Assembly: GCA_964407695.1 (NCBI GenBank)
Contig: CAYOWQ010000001.1
Coordinates: 496,001-560,000 of the forward strand
From: CAYOWQ01 sp964407695
GTDB lineage: Bacteria; Planctomycetota; Phycisphaerae; Phycisphaerales; SM1A02
Direction of reading: 5' to 3'
DNA: 64,000 nt
Position numbers and translations under genes: made by a program. The notes beneath the pieces are model-generated. The model was given only the letters and a program-made list of their open reading frames with translations, was not told the origin of the DNA and searched no databases. This document shows positions 51,773 to 59,915 of this stretch, one piece after another (the first letter of the stretch is position 1; the number at the start of each line of letters is the position of its first letter).

Positions 51773-52378
51773 ATGCGAGGAATCAGCACGCTGCCGAAAA
51801 TAGCTGTCGCCGCGATCCTGCTGGCGTCGGTAACCACGTTGGAATCAGGCTCAATGGCCGACTCCGGTCGAGGATCGGCGGTCTTCGTTGGCGCTGATGC
51901 CGGATTTCCGGTTGCCTTTTCAATACTCAACCTGCCCCCCGTGGTCGTCGGTTCATTCAACGATCCGGCCTCTCTCTCGCCCTTTGAGCCGTCATTCGCC
52001 GAACTCACAACGGGCAATACCGTGATCGAAAGTCTCGCCCAGGCGCAGCGAATCTGGCGGCGATTGTTCGCCCAGCCGTTCGATGCGTCGTCAGTGGATT
52101 TCAATGACCAATTCATTGTGCTGGTCGGAGCGGGGGCGCTGGTGAACAGCTTCCTCGAGATCACCTCCGTCGAGCAGTTCACGGCAACCTTTGAGGATCC
52201 GTTCCGATTTGGAGGGCCCGTTGACGAACCCAAACTGGCCGTGATCTCGACATTGACGATCGGCGGCGCCCACCCCGATCCGAAGATTCTGCCGACGTTT
52301 CAGCTTGCGGCCGTGGCGATCTCGCGGGATGTCGAATCCGACATCATCTTCCATCGTGCGTTGCTGCCGCTGCCGTAG
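51773..52378 (+). CDS. exported protein of unknown function
   Basis: The protein has 201 residues. GAGGAGG lies 5 nt before the ATG. The N-terminal MRGISTLPKIAVAAILLASVTTL looks like a signal peptide, cleaved near residue 25-30. The mature protein is rich in Phe, Pro and small residues, with no Cys, and has predicted beta-strands (QFIVLVGAGALVNSFLEI). I recognise no family. Its last 35 bp overlap the end of the convergent metalloprotease-like gene. Confidence 0.65.
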   Translation: MRGISTLPKIAVAAILLASVTTLESGSMADSGRGSAVFVGADAGFPVAFSILNLPPVVVGSFNDPASLSPFEPSFAELTTGNTVIESLAQAQRIWRRLFAQPFDASSVDFNDQFIVLVGAGALVNSFLEITSVEQFTATFEDPFRFGGPVDEPKLAVISTLTIGGAHPDPKILPTFQLAAVAISRDVESDIIFHRALLPLP

Positions 52379-53498
52379 TTCTTGAACCGGTCGATTCCGC
52401 CTTCAATAGCGGGCTTTGGCCCCCACGGATCGCATTCTCATTCGATCGGTCAGTGATCTCCTGGACGAAGGCGTCGAATTCTCGCTCGATCTCATCGAGA
52501 TTCTGGTTGAAATAGGCCAACAGCACCCACGGTCCGGTTCGGCTGGAGAGCGCGAGATGACGCTGCCGCGTCGTGGAGATCTTGGTGGAGGTGGCAAGAA
52601 CGCCGGCCAACCGGCCGTTGGCCGCATCCGAGATCACCTTTCGAAGACCTTCCCGATACTTTCCTCCCTCGCCTTCGTTGAGAAAATGCACCAGCGCCCA
52701 GACTTGCGCGTAGTAGGAGAGTAACGGAGTTTTTCCGCCGTCATTCAGGAAGGACTGCGGCGTACCGTTGATCAGGCGTGTGAGCGGAATCAGGCCGCCA
52801 TCTCGGACCGCGTTCCGAAGCGCGCGGTAGCGCTCGAAGTTTCTCCAGGGGAGAAATTCGATGGTTCCGCCACGCATCGAGTTGCCTTCCATGTAGGTGG
52901 CAACGCCCTCCTCGAGCCAGATCGGAAGCATGTGCTTGAAGGTGTTCTGGGTGAACTGATGCCAGCCTTCGTGAGCGGCAATGATGAACGTGTCGTAGCG
53001 GCCGATGTCGTAGTACACGGTCTCGCCACCCGTCGTGTAGCCGCCCCGCCCGAGTTTGAGATACGTGTTGGCCTCGTTGGGCAGTCGTTGACGCGTGTAG
53101 TCGCCCCACTGGTCCCTGTTTCGAAAGAGATAGCTGGTCATCAGTTGCGAAGGCTTGGGGAGTGAAACCAGAGCGGTGGTGTAATGGTCCAGCGCTGACT
53201 CCATGAACTCCGGAAGCCGATCGGCGAGGTCGCGGCTCTGCGTCGATGTGTAGATCTGGTAATGAGGCGTCTGCAGTCGGACACCGAGGATCTCTCCCAA
53301 CTGCCAATCCTCGATGGAGACTTTCTGAGGTTGAGATCGGGCAATCGGGCCCTGAATCGGAGGATCCTTCGACGCAACCGATGTTTCGCCGGAAATCTCT
53401 CCCTGTGCCGGCGGAGTGGAAACCGAGGGCCCACTGCAGGCGCCGGCAACGCACAGAACACTGATCGCAAGGTGTCGTATCAAGGGGCGAGAATCCAC
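52344..53498 (-). CDS. HExxH metalloprotease-like lipoprotein (DUF1570-type)
   Basis: The protein has 384 residues. The signal ends VLCVAGAC, a plausible lipobox with Cys21. A zinc site reads HEGWHQF (IIAAHEGWHQFTQ) and the third ligand is probably the Glu in LPIWLEEGVATYME, the gluzincin pattern. The domain resembles the DUF1570 group common in planctomycetes. The start is GTG at 53498. Its 3' end overlaps the convergent gene by 35 bp; a nearer stop is not available in frame. The proteolytic role is inferred from motif only. Confidence 0.78.
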   Translation of the reverse strand: MDSRPLIRHLAISVLCVAGACSGPSVSTPPAQGEISGETSVASKDPPIQGPIARSQPQKVSIEDWQLGEILGVRLQTPHYQIYTSTQSRDLADRLPEFMESALDHYTTALVSLPKPSQLMTSYLFRNRDQWGDYTRQRLPNEANTYLKLGRGGYTTGGETVYYDIGRYDTFIIAAHEGWHQFTQNTFKHMLPIWLEEGVATYMEGNSMRGGTIEFLPWRNFERYRALRNAVRDGGLIPLTRLINGTPQSFLNDGGKTPLLSYYAQVWALVHFLNEGEGGKYREGLRKVISDAANGRLAGVLATSTKISTTRQRHLALSSRTGPWVLLAYFNQNLDEIEREFDAFVQEITDRSNENAIRGGQSPLLKAESTGSRTTAAAATHDGR

Positions 53499-53537
53499 GG
53501 ACGATTGTTTCCCTGTCAGATCGGCCCGACCACCTCG

Positions 53538-56500
53538 TCAGCCCAGCGAATTCAACGCCTGCCGGGCGGCGGTGAGGTCGGCATCGGCTTTGGCGCGCAT
53601 CTGGCGAGTCTGTTCCACGACGGCAGGGGGCGCCTTGGCCACATAACCGGCGTTGTTGAGCTTGCCGTCGAAGCCGGAAATCTGCTTCTCCAGAGCTGCA
53701 ATCTCCCGTGTCAGTCGCTCCCGCTCCGCGCCGGCATCGACCGCATCGACAAGTCCCGAGAGCCAGCATTCCTGGCCCTCGCAGGTCATCGGGAGGGCGC
53801 CGGCCGGTCTCTGTGCGGCATCATCGACCTTCTCGAGAAGGCACAGCGTCTCCACGATGCCCGCCGCGTCTTGGATGAGCTCCCGCACCCCGAGTGGAGC
53901 ATGCAGCGAGATCTTCTTCTTCGGCTGCACTCTGCGCTCGCCCCGAAGATTGCGAATCGTGCTCACCAGCGACTGAATGCGGTCAAACTGCGCCAGGGCC
54001 TCCTTGTCGTCCACACGGCAGGCGATATTGGGCCATCGCGCTGCCGCCAGAACCTCGGCCACGGGCAGTTCAATGCCATCAAGCCCTGCGCGGCCCGTTG
54101 CCTGCACCGCCGGAAAGAGCGATTCGGTTACAAACGGCATGATTGGATGCAGCAGCCGCAGGATGGCGTTCAGCACGGTGCGAAGAACCTGCTGCTGAGC
54201 AGGATCATTCCTCACAGTCGGCTTGATGGCCTCGAGGTACCAATCGCAGAAGTCCCGCCACACGAAGTCGTACATCGCATCGGCGTAGACGTTGAACTGA
54301 TACTCCTTGATCGCATCCTCGACGGCATGCAGCGTGCGGTGAAGCCTCGAGATGATCCAGCGATCGATGAGCGCGGTTGGGCGCGTGACTGCGGTGGGGG
54401 GACCGTCTCCACTACCCGAATTGAGGCTCGAGAGCGCAAACCGCGTCGCGTTCCACAGTTTGTTCGCGAAATTCCGACCAAGGTCGAAGCGGCTCGATGT
54501 GTTCTTCGCCTGCGGTGTTTCCTTGCTCGGCGTCGCAATTCCCGTGACAGCGCCGAAGAGCGTCACCATGTCCTTCGAGCACGCCGGGCAGGCCTGTGTC
54601 GCATCGGCCACGGTGTAGCCCGCGCTGGTGGTGATGGTCTTGGGCGTGAACACGTGGCCGCAGTGGGGGCACACCGTGTCCACTGGCATGCGCACATCCT
54701 GGGTATTGGTGGTCATCTGCACCAGCACGAAGCGCATGGCGTCAGCGCCGTGCGAGTGGATGATGTCGCGCGGGTCGACGCCGTTGCCGAGCGACTTCGA
54801 CATCTTCTGGCCGAAGCCGTCCTGGATCATGGCGTGGATGAACACATCGCGGTAGGGCAGGGGGCCGTCGCCAGCGCCAACGCCGAGGTCTTGCCCGCGG
54901 AAGAAGCGGTTGAACATCACCATCCGCGAGACCCACAGCGTGATGATCTCACGCGCGGTGCAGAGGACGGATGATGGGTTGAAGGCGTCGAGCAGGTCGC
55001 CCCCTTCGGGAATGGCGCTGCGGAAGGCGGCGGGATTCGGCCAGCCGAGTGTGGAAAGCGGCCACAACGCCGAGGAGAACCAGGTGTCGAGGACGTCGGG
55101 GTCTTGGGAAAATCCTTGTGACTCGAAATACTTCGACGCGTCAGGGTTGGTCGTGCAAATGAATGCGTCGTATTCTCCAGGGATTTCATCGCGTTCAAGT
55201 CGCTTATAGTCTTCGGACGACAGAGCTCTTCCTGTGCCAGTGTCCACAATCCGGAGAAGTGTGTTCGGATAGGACGCGGCGTCGCCGATCGCGTGGTCAA
55301 GACCTCGACAAGTGAACGCTTCCCACCCTGGAGACGGCCCATCACCGGAATCCGGCGCTACCGTGAAATGAAGGTGCCACACCGGTATCCGATGTCCCCA
55401 CCACAACTGCCGGCTGATGCACCAGTCCCGCAGATTCTCGTGCCAGTGCTCGAACGTCTTCGCGTAGCGCTCCGGATAGAACGTGAGTTCATCGTCGCCA
55501 TTCCCAGTTTGCGGTGGCACAGGCGTCTCGCCTGTGACGGCCAGTCGAAGCCCGCGGCGAGGCTCGCCGTGCGAGCCTCCCTGCTCGTCCGAATTCGCTG
55601 TGAACGCGTACTCTTCCGGCCGCGCACATAATCCCGCCGTTACCGGGTTGTTGAGCATGTAGTTCCACTTCTCCCAGAACTCAGCTTCATCGCGGACGAT
55701 GCGGTCGAAGGATTCGTCGAGCCAGAGTGACCCGGAGTGGCCGCGTTGTTTCTGGATTGCATGAGCGCTGAAGCTCTTGATACTGTGGAGCAACTCCGAC
55801 AACGACCACCATGTCTTTCCATCGTCTTTTTGCATTGGGGTGATCAGCAGATGGACATGGTCCGGCATGATGGTGGCCAGGTGAAGCGTCAGGCGTTCAC
55901 CGTGCCAGTGGCGGGCCGCATCCAAAGCAATTTGCCGCTCGCTGTGCAAGAGTTCGCCCTCGCGCAACCTGAATGTCACAAAGTAGGTGCTGCCGCCCAT
56001 CTCCCAGTGCGGTAGGTTGCGGCGTGATCTCTGCAGTATTTCAGTCAGTGGAGCTCGGGCGCTTGAGCCCGCCGTTGAGGCGGGCTCAAGCGTCACAGGC
56101 GGGACGCCTGTGCCACCACTCCGTTGGCTCATCGATCGCAACGCGCTCCCGCGCATGCGGTCGTCTGTCACCTTCACATACCACTGGTCGCTCATGTACG
56201 GCTCGATGGGCACATGGCTGCGATACGAGTGCCCCACGCTGTGCGTATACGGCTTCACCGCCTCCAGCAGCCCGCGCGCTTTGAACTCATCCAGCACCTT
56301 CTTCCTCGCACTCTCGCGGCTCAACTCCACGAACAGATGCGCATCGCCGACATCCTCCCAGCCGTGCTTGTCGGAAATACTCGCATCCGGTGCCATCACA
56401 TTGATGATCGGCAGATCGTGCCGCCGACCGATCTCGTAGTCGTTGGGATCGTGCCCCGGTGTCACCTTCAGGAATCCCGTGGCGATCTTCGCCTTCGTGT

Positions 56501-57461
56501 CACTCGACTCCGCATCGGGCATCACCACGTAGTCATCCTCGATCACCGGAATCACTCGCCCCACCAGTGGCAATTGCACGCTCAGGCCCCGCAACGCGGC
56601 CGCCCGCGGATCCTTCGGGTTCACCGCCACCGCTGTATCGCCGAGATACGTTTCCGGCCGCGTCGTGGCCACCGTGAGCCACGCCGCTTCATCGCCGTCG
56701 TGTTCGTTCGCCTTCGGATACCCCCGCGCTGCCAATTCACCCCATGTCACCTCCTGGCAATCCTTCGGGTCGTCGGGATTGGTAGAACGATGCACCAGCG
56801 GATAGCGCAGGTAGTGCATCGCCCCCTGCACCTCCTCCATCTCCACCTCGTCATCGGCCAGCGCTGTCTGCGACACCGGGTCCCAATTCACCAGCCGCTT
56901 GCCGCGATAGATCAGCCCATCGCGAAAGAGTCTGAAGAACGCCTCGCGCACGGCCGTGGCACAGACATCATCCATCGTGAACCGCGTGCGCTCGAAGTCG
57001 CATGAGCAGCCCATCGCCTTCAACTGCTCGATGATCGTCGCCTCGTACTCATCCTTCCATTCCTGCACCTTGGCCACGAATTCCTCGCGGGTGAAGTCCG
57101 TCCGCCGCTTGCCCTGCAGCAGCAGCCGCTTCTCCACCACCGCCTGAGTGGCGATGCCCGCGTGGTCCGTCCCCGGCATCCACAGCACCTTGAATCGCTT
57201 GTTGCCGATTCCCATGCGGTGCGCCCGGATCAGCACATCCTGCAGCGTATTGTTCAGCGCATGCCCGAGGTGAAGGGCCGCCGTCACGTTCGGTGGCGGA
57301 ATGAAGATGCAATAGGGCTCGCCTTCGGCATTCGGGTCGACATGAAAGCAACGCGAGTCATCCCATTTGCCACGAATAACCGGCTCCGCGCTCGCCGGGT
57401 CATAGGATTTCGCGAGTTCTGTCGCCAAAGGTGCCGATTTTGGAGGTGTGGCCAAGGACAT
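53538..57461 (-). CDS. valS: valyl-tRNA synthetase with in-frame RAYT transposase insertion
   Basis: ValS charges tRNA-Val. The frame has 1307 residues. The class I motifs are intact: HLGH at 64-67 and KMSKS at 886-890. The CP1 editing domain (about 200-400, with WLTVATTRPETYLGD), the core segment ENLRDWCISRQLWWGHRIP (about 675-693) and the C-terminal coiled coil are also present. Residues about 449-650 are foreign: a REP-bounded tyrosine transposase unit inserted between YMSDQWYVKV and LTFYPERYAKTF, at the exit from the editing domain. A second insertion, a four-Cys ribbon (Cys931, 934, 958, 961), follows KMSKS. The gene is head-to-head with a TPR lipoprotein gene. Whether the enzyme folds around the insert is unknown. 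Confidence 0.93.
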   Translation of the reverse strand: MSLATPPKSAPLATELAKSYDPASAEPVIRGKWDDSRCFHVDPNAEGEPYCIFIPPPNVTAALHLGHALNNTLQDVLIRAHRMGIGNKRFKVLWMPGTDHAGIATQAVVEKRLLLQGKRRTDFTREEFVAKVQEWKDEYEATIIEQLKAMGCSCDFERTRFTMDDVCATAVREAFFRLFRDGLIYRGKRLVNWDPVSQTALADDEVEMEEVQGAMHYLRYPLVHRSTNPDDPKDCQEVTWGELAARGYPKANEHDGDEAAWLTVATTRPETYLGDTAVAVNPKDPRAAALRGLSVQLPLVGRVIPVIEDDYVVMPDAESSDTKAKIATGFLKVTPGHDPNDYEIGRRHDLPIINVMAPDASISDKHGWEDVGDAHLFVELSRESARKKVLDEFKARGLLEAVKPYTHSVGHSYRSHVPIEPYMSDQWYVKVTDDRMRGSALRSMSQRSGGTGVPPVTLEPASTAGSSARAPLTEILQRSRRNLPHWEMGGSTYFVTFRLREGELLHSERQIALDAARHWHGERLTLHLATIMPDHVHLLITPMQKDDGKTWWSLSELLHSIKSFSAHAIQKQRGHSGSLWLDESFDRIVRDEAEFWEKWNYMLNNPVTAGLCARPEEYAFTANSDEQGGSHGEPRRGLRLAVTGETPVPPQTGNGDDELTFYPERYAKTFEHWHENLRDWCISRQLWWGHRIPVWHLHFTVAPDSGDGPSPGWEAFTCRGLDHAIGDAASYPNTLLRIVDTGTGRALSSEDYKRLERDEIPGEYDAFICTTNPDASKYFESQGFSQDPDVLDTWFSSALWPLSTLGWPNPAAFRSAIPEGGDLLDAFNPSSVLCTAREIITLWVSRMVMFNRFFRGQDLGVGAGDGPLPYRDVFIHAMIQDGFGQKMSKSLGNGVDPRDIIHSHGADAMRFVLVQMTTNTQDVRMPVDTVCPHCGHVFTPKTITTSAGYTVADATQACPACSKDMVTLFGAVTGIATPSKETPQAKNTSSRFDLGRNFANKLWNATRFALSSLNSGSGDGPPTAVTRPTALIDRWIISRLHRTLHAVEDAIKEYQFNVYADAMYDFVWRDFCDWYLEAIKPTVRNDPAQQQVLRTVLNAILRLLHPIMPFVTESLFPAVQATGRAGLDGIELPVAEVLAAARWPNIACRVDDKEALAQFDRIQSLVSTIRNLRGERRVQPKKKISLHAPLGVRELIQDAAGIVETLCLLEKVDDAAQRPAGALPMTCEGQECWLSGLVDAVDAGAERERLTREIAALEKQISGFDGKLNNAGYVAKAPPAVVEQTRQMRAKADADLTAARQALNSLG
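55514..55538. repeat. REP palindrome, one end of the RAYT unit
   Basis: It starts with GTGG, then CACAGGC and GCCTGTG arms around a 5-nt loop, ending in AC. It is the near-perfect inverse (24 of 25) of 56092-56116. An 8-bp-arm hairpin (55560-55567 with 55571-55578) lies just inside it. The tetranucleotide plus palindrome layout is that of REP elements mobilised by RAYTs. Confidence 0.88.
56061..56116. repeat. REP palindrome and 13-bp hairpin, other end of the RAYT unit
   Basis: The REP copy is at 56092-56116, inverted relative to 55514-55538. Immediately inside lies a perfect 13-bp-arm hairpin (56061-56073 with 56079-56091, 5-nt loop). Both are translated within the valS frame. Confidence 0.88.
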
Positions 57462-58536
57462 GGGACCCGATCATACGAGCTTGATTTGCCGCACGCCCCT
57501 TGCGGCAGGCGTCGTCGCGTGCGGACTGCTGAATTCACTGATTGGGTGCAATGGGAAGCCGCCATCACCGCCGCCGGCCTCCGCGACCCAAGCGCCCTCG
57601 GCCTCGACCGAAAACGCCGCGATCGACACGGCCGAGGCGATGATTTCTTCGCAACATTGGCAGGAGTCACAGATCGTGCTCGAGGCGCTGCTCAAGAAAT
57701 CGCCCGACTCACCCCAGGGATGGCAGCTCCTTGGAGAAGTGCAGAGCACACAGGCACTCATGGCCCGCGATCAGGGAAGGGCTGACGAATTCATCGAACG
57801 GATCAATCACGCCGCGGCTGCGTATGCGCAGGCCGTCAGGAGATCGCCGGAGAATGCACCTCTGCACCACGCTGCCGCCGTGGTGTTCGATCTTGCCGGA
57901 AAGTCCAAAGACGCCTTGGCGCTCTACCAGCGAGCCAGCGATCTTGAACCGCAGAATACGCAATTCCTTCTCTACCTTGCGCAGGCGATGACGCGAGCCG
58001 AGGAATACACCAAGGCGACTGCAACGCTGGCCAGGCTGCTGAAGATTGATCCTTCGGAAGCCTGGGGCTATGCATGCCTTGCAGAGATTGACCTCGCGGA
58101 AAAACACACGTCCATGGCCTTGGATCACATCCGGAAGGCTCGCGAGATCGATCCGGACCAGAAAGCCTTTCGCATAACTGAAGCGAAGGTGCTCCGCCGG
58201 TCGGGCAAGCCGCGCGATGCCCTTGAACTCCTCCTGGCGCTCCCCGAAGCAGAAACCGTCGCCGAAGCGCCAACCTTTGAATTGGCGACAAGCTACGAGA
58301 TGATCGGCCGGCCCGACAAAGCTGCCGAGGCCTGGGAGCGGTGCTACCGCTCCAATCCATCCGGGTGGCGGGCGGCATGCGAAGCGGCCGAGGCATTCAT
58401 CCGTGCCAAGCGCCTGCCCGAGGCAAAGGTCTGGGCCGACATTGCTCGGACCCAGGCGCCGAGTGAGCCCCGGGTTGCGGGTTTGGAGAAGCTCCTCGCC
58501 CAGGCGAACAGCGCCGCCAACGCAGGGTCTCCATGA
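57460..58536 (+). CDS. TPR repeat lipoprotein
   Basis: The protein has about 358 residues. The N-terminus runs through a hydrophobic segment to LLNSLIGC, a lipobox with Cys near 30. A Pro/Ser/Ala-rich linker precedes TPR units: PQGWQLLGEVQSTQAL, SKDALALYQRASDLEPQN, EYTKATATLARLLKIDP and RPDKAAEAWERCYRSNP. TPR proteins scaffold complexes; the partner is unknown. The ATG at 57460 overlaps the valS ATG on the other strand; a GTG at 57448 or a TTG at 57481 are alternatives. It is convergent with hmgA, leaving 4 bp. Confidence 0.8.
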   Translation: MGPDHTSLICRTPLAAGVVACGLLNSLIGCNGKPPSPPPASATQAPSASTENAAIDTAEAMISSQHWQESQIVLEALLKKSPDSPQGWQLLGEVQSTQALMARDQGRADEFIERINHAAAAYAQAVRRSPENAPLHHAAAVVFDLAGKSKDALALYQRASDLEPQNTQFLLYLAQAMTRAEEYTKATATLARLLKIDPSEAWGYACLAEIDLAEKHTSMALDHIRKAREIDPDQKAFRITEAKVLRRSGKPRDALELLLALPEAETVAEAPTFELATSYEMIGRPDKAAEAWERCYRSNPSGWRAACEAAEAFIRAKRLPEAKVWADIARTQAPSEPRVAGLEKLLAQANSAANAGSP

Positions 58537-58540
58537 ACGA

Positions 58541-59878
58541 CTACGACCAGGTGTTCACGGTGCGGTCGCCGGTCTCGGCCTTCTTGCGTCCGCCTTCGGT
58601 GCGCCGACGGCCATTCGTGCCGGCCTTTCCATTCGTCCCATTGACACCGTTTCGGTGGGCGCCGGTGTGCTCGTGCTGCTGATGCGACATCGGGAAGTGC
58701 TCTCCCTCCCAGGACTTCGGATACGCCGGATCGTCGATCAGGAGCGCTGCCTTGGTCGGGTGCAGCGGCCGGAAGGTGTCGCACATCACTGCCAGTTCGT
58801 TGGTTTCGGTGGCCGCGAGTGATTTCTCGACCGTGCCCGGATGCGGCCCATGCGGGATGCCTTGTGGATGCATCGAGATCGACCCCACTTCGATGCCCTT
58901 GCGGGCCTTGTAGTCGCCTTCCACGTAGTAGAGCACTTCATCCGAATCGAGATTTGAATGGTTGTAGGGCACCTTGATGGCCTGCGGATGGAAGTCGAGC
59001 AGGCGCGGGCAGAATGAGCAGATGACGAAGTTGTGCGCCTCAAACGTCTGATGAATCGGCGGCGGCATGTGATGCTTGCCGACGATCGGGCTGAAGTCGT
59101 CGATGTTGAAGATGTACGGGTAATAGCAGCCATCCCAGCCGACAATGTCGAGCGGGTGGTAGTCGTAGATGTAGGAGTGCACCCGATCTCGGGCCTTGAT
59201 GCGCACTTCGAACCTGCCCTTTTCGTCAAATGTCAGCGGATACTCCGGCAGCCTCAGATCGCGTTCACAATACGGCGCATGCTCCAGGAACTGCGCGGTC
59301 TGCTTCGACACATATCGCGGCGGCGGGCCGATGTGCGACCCATTGGTGGTTTCGATGATCAGGAACTTGGGGTTCGGCTCGCCCTTCTTCGGCTTGTTGA
59401 ACTCGAGCTTATAGATCACGCCTTTGGGAATGATGATGTAGTCCTTTGGGCCAAACTTCAGCGTTCCAAAAGACGTGTGCGCCACTCCCGAACCGAAGTG
59501 AATGAAGATGCATTCGTCGCCCTGGGCGTTCTTGAAGTAGTACTTCATCGGCTCCTTGGGCTGGCAGACGCCGAGTTCACAGTCGGCATTGCCGAAGAGC
59601 ACGACGCGCCCGGTGACCGCGTCACCCTTGGGCTTCATCGGCGCTGTTTTCAGGTGCCGCATGCGCATGGTGTCCTGCTCGACGTATTGCACCTTCGTCG
59701 AATACAGCGTCTTCCATCCGGTCACCGCGGTCGGTGGATTGATGTGATACATCGTCGATGTCGGACCGACGAATCCTTCCGTGCCGAACACTTCTTCGCT
59801 ATAGAGAGCGCCGTCGGGTCGACGGAACTGAATGTGTCGCTTGGGGGGTAGTTGTCCGAGCTTGGTGTAGTAGGCCAT
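58541..59878 (-). CDS. hmgA: homogentisate 1,2-dioxygenase family protein
   Basis: The enzyme opens the homogentisate ring to maleylacetoacetate in tyrosine breakdown. The protein has 445 residues. Cupin-type segments include GDECIFIHFGSG, KGVIYKLEFNKP and, near the iron site, HHMPPPIHQTFEAHNFVICSF (split here: HMPPPIHQTFEAHN), with the later His in SMHPQGIPHGPHPG. The usual HmgA length is about 380-440. GGAG lies 6 nt before ATG 59878. The last ~45 residues are a low-complexity Gly/Asn/Thr/Arg tail unlike the family. No maleylacetoacetate isomerase or fumarylacetoacetase is adjacent. Confidence 0.85.
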   Translation of the reverse strand: MAYYTKLGQLPPKRHIQFRRPDGALYSEEVFGTEGFVGPTSTMYHINPPTAVTGWKTLYSTKVQYVEQDTMRMRHLKTAPMKPKGDAVTGRVVLFGNADCELGVCQPKEPMKYYFKNAQGDECIFIHFGSGVAHTSFGTLKFGPKDYIIIPKGVIYKLEFNKPKKGEPNPKFLIIETTNGSHIGPPPRYVSKQTAQFLEHAPYCERDLRLPEYPLTFDEKGRFEVRIKARDRVHSYIYDYHPLDIVGWDGCYYPYIFNIDDFSPIVGKHHMPPPIHQTFEAHNFVICSFCPRLLDFHPQAIKVPYNHSNLDSDEVLYYVEGDYKARKGIEVGSISMHPQGIPHGPHPGTVEKSLAATETNELAVMCDTFRPLHPTKAALLIDDPAYPKSWEGEHFPMSHQQHEHTGAHRNGVNGTNGKAGTNGRRRTEGGRKKAETGDRTVNTWS

Positions 59879-59915
59879 GTCGATCTCCAGGTTGCATTCT
59901 ACCGCCCGGAGATAC

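Larger units (their letters stand above)
55514..56116 (-). mobile_element. REP-associated tyrosine transposase (RAYT) unit inside valS
   Basis: This 603-bp unit, exactly 201 codons, is bounded by 25-bp inverted repeats that differ at one position. Inside, on the minus strand, lies a Y1/HUH transposase domain of the RAYT (TnpA-REP) family. It shows STYFVTFRLREGELL, the metal-binding pair His535-Val-His537 in MPDHVHLLI, SLSELLHSIKSFSAHAI, and the probable catalytic Tyr601 in WNYMLNNPVTAGL (numbering of the valS frame). An internal ATG at 56000 could start a separate protein; GGGAG directly abuts it, too close for a good ribosome site. No target duplication is seen, as expected for this family. 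The frame stays open through both ends. Confidence 0.88.

Noticed and set aside
53538..57461. Intein or intron as explanation for the extra 201 residues in ValS
   Set aside because: There are no intein splice-junction Cys/Ser-Asn-Cys signatures and no group I/II intron structure; the unit has REP ends and a RAYT domain instead.
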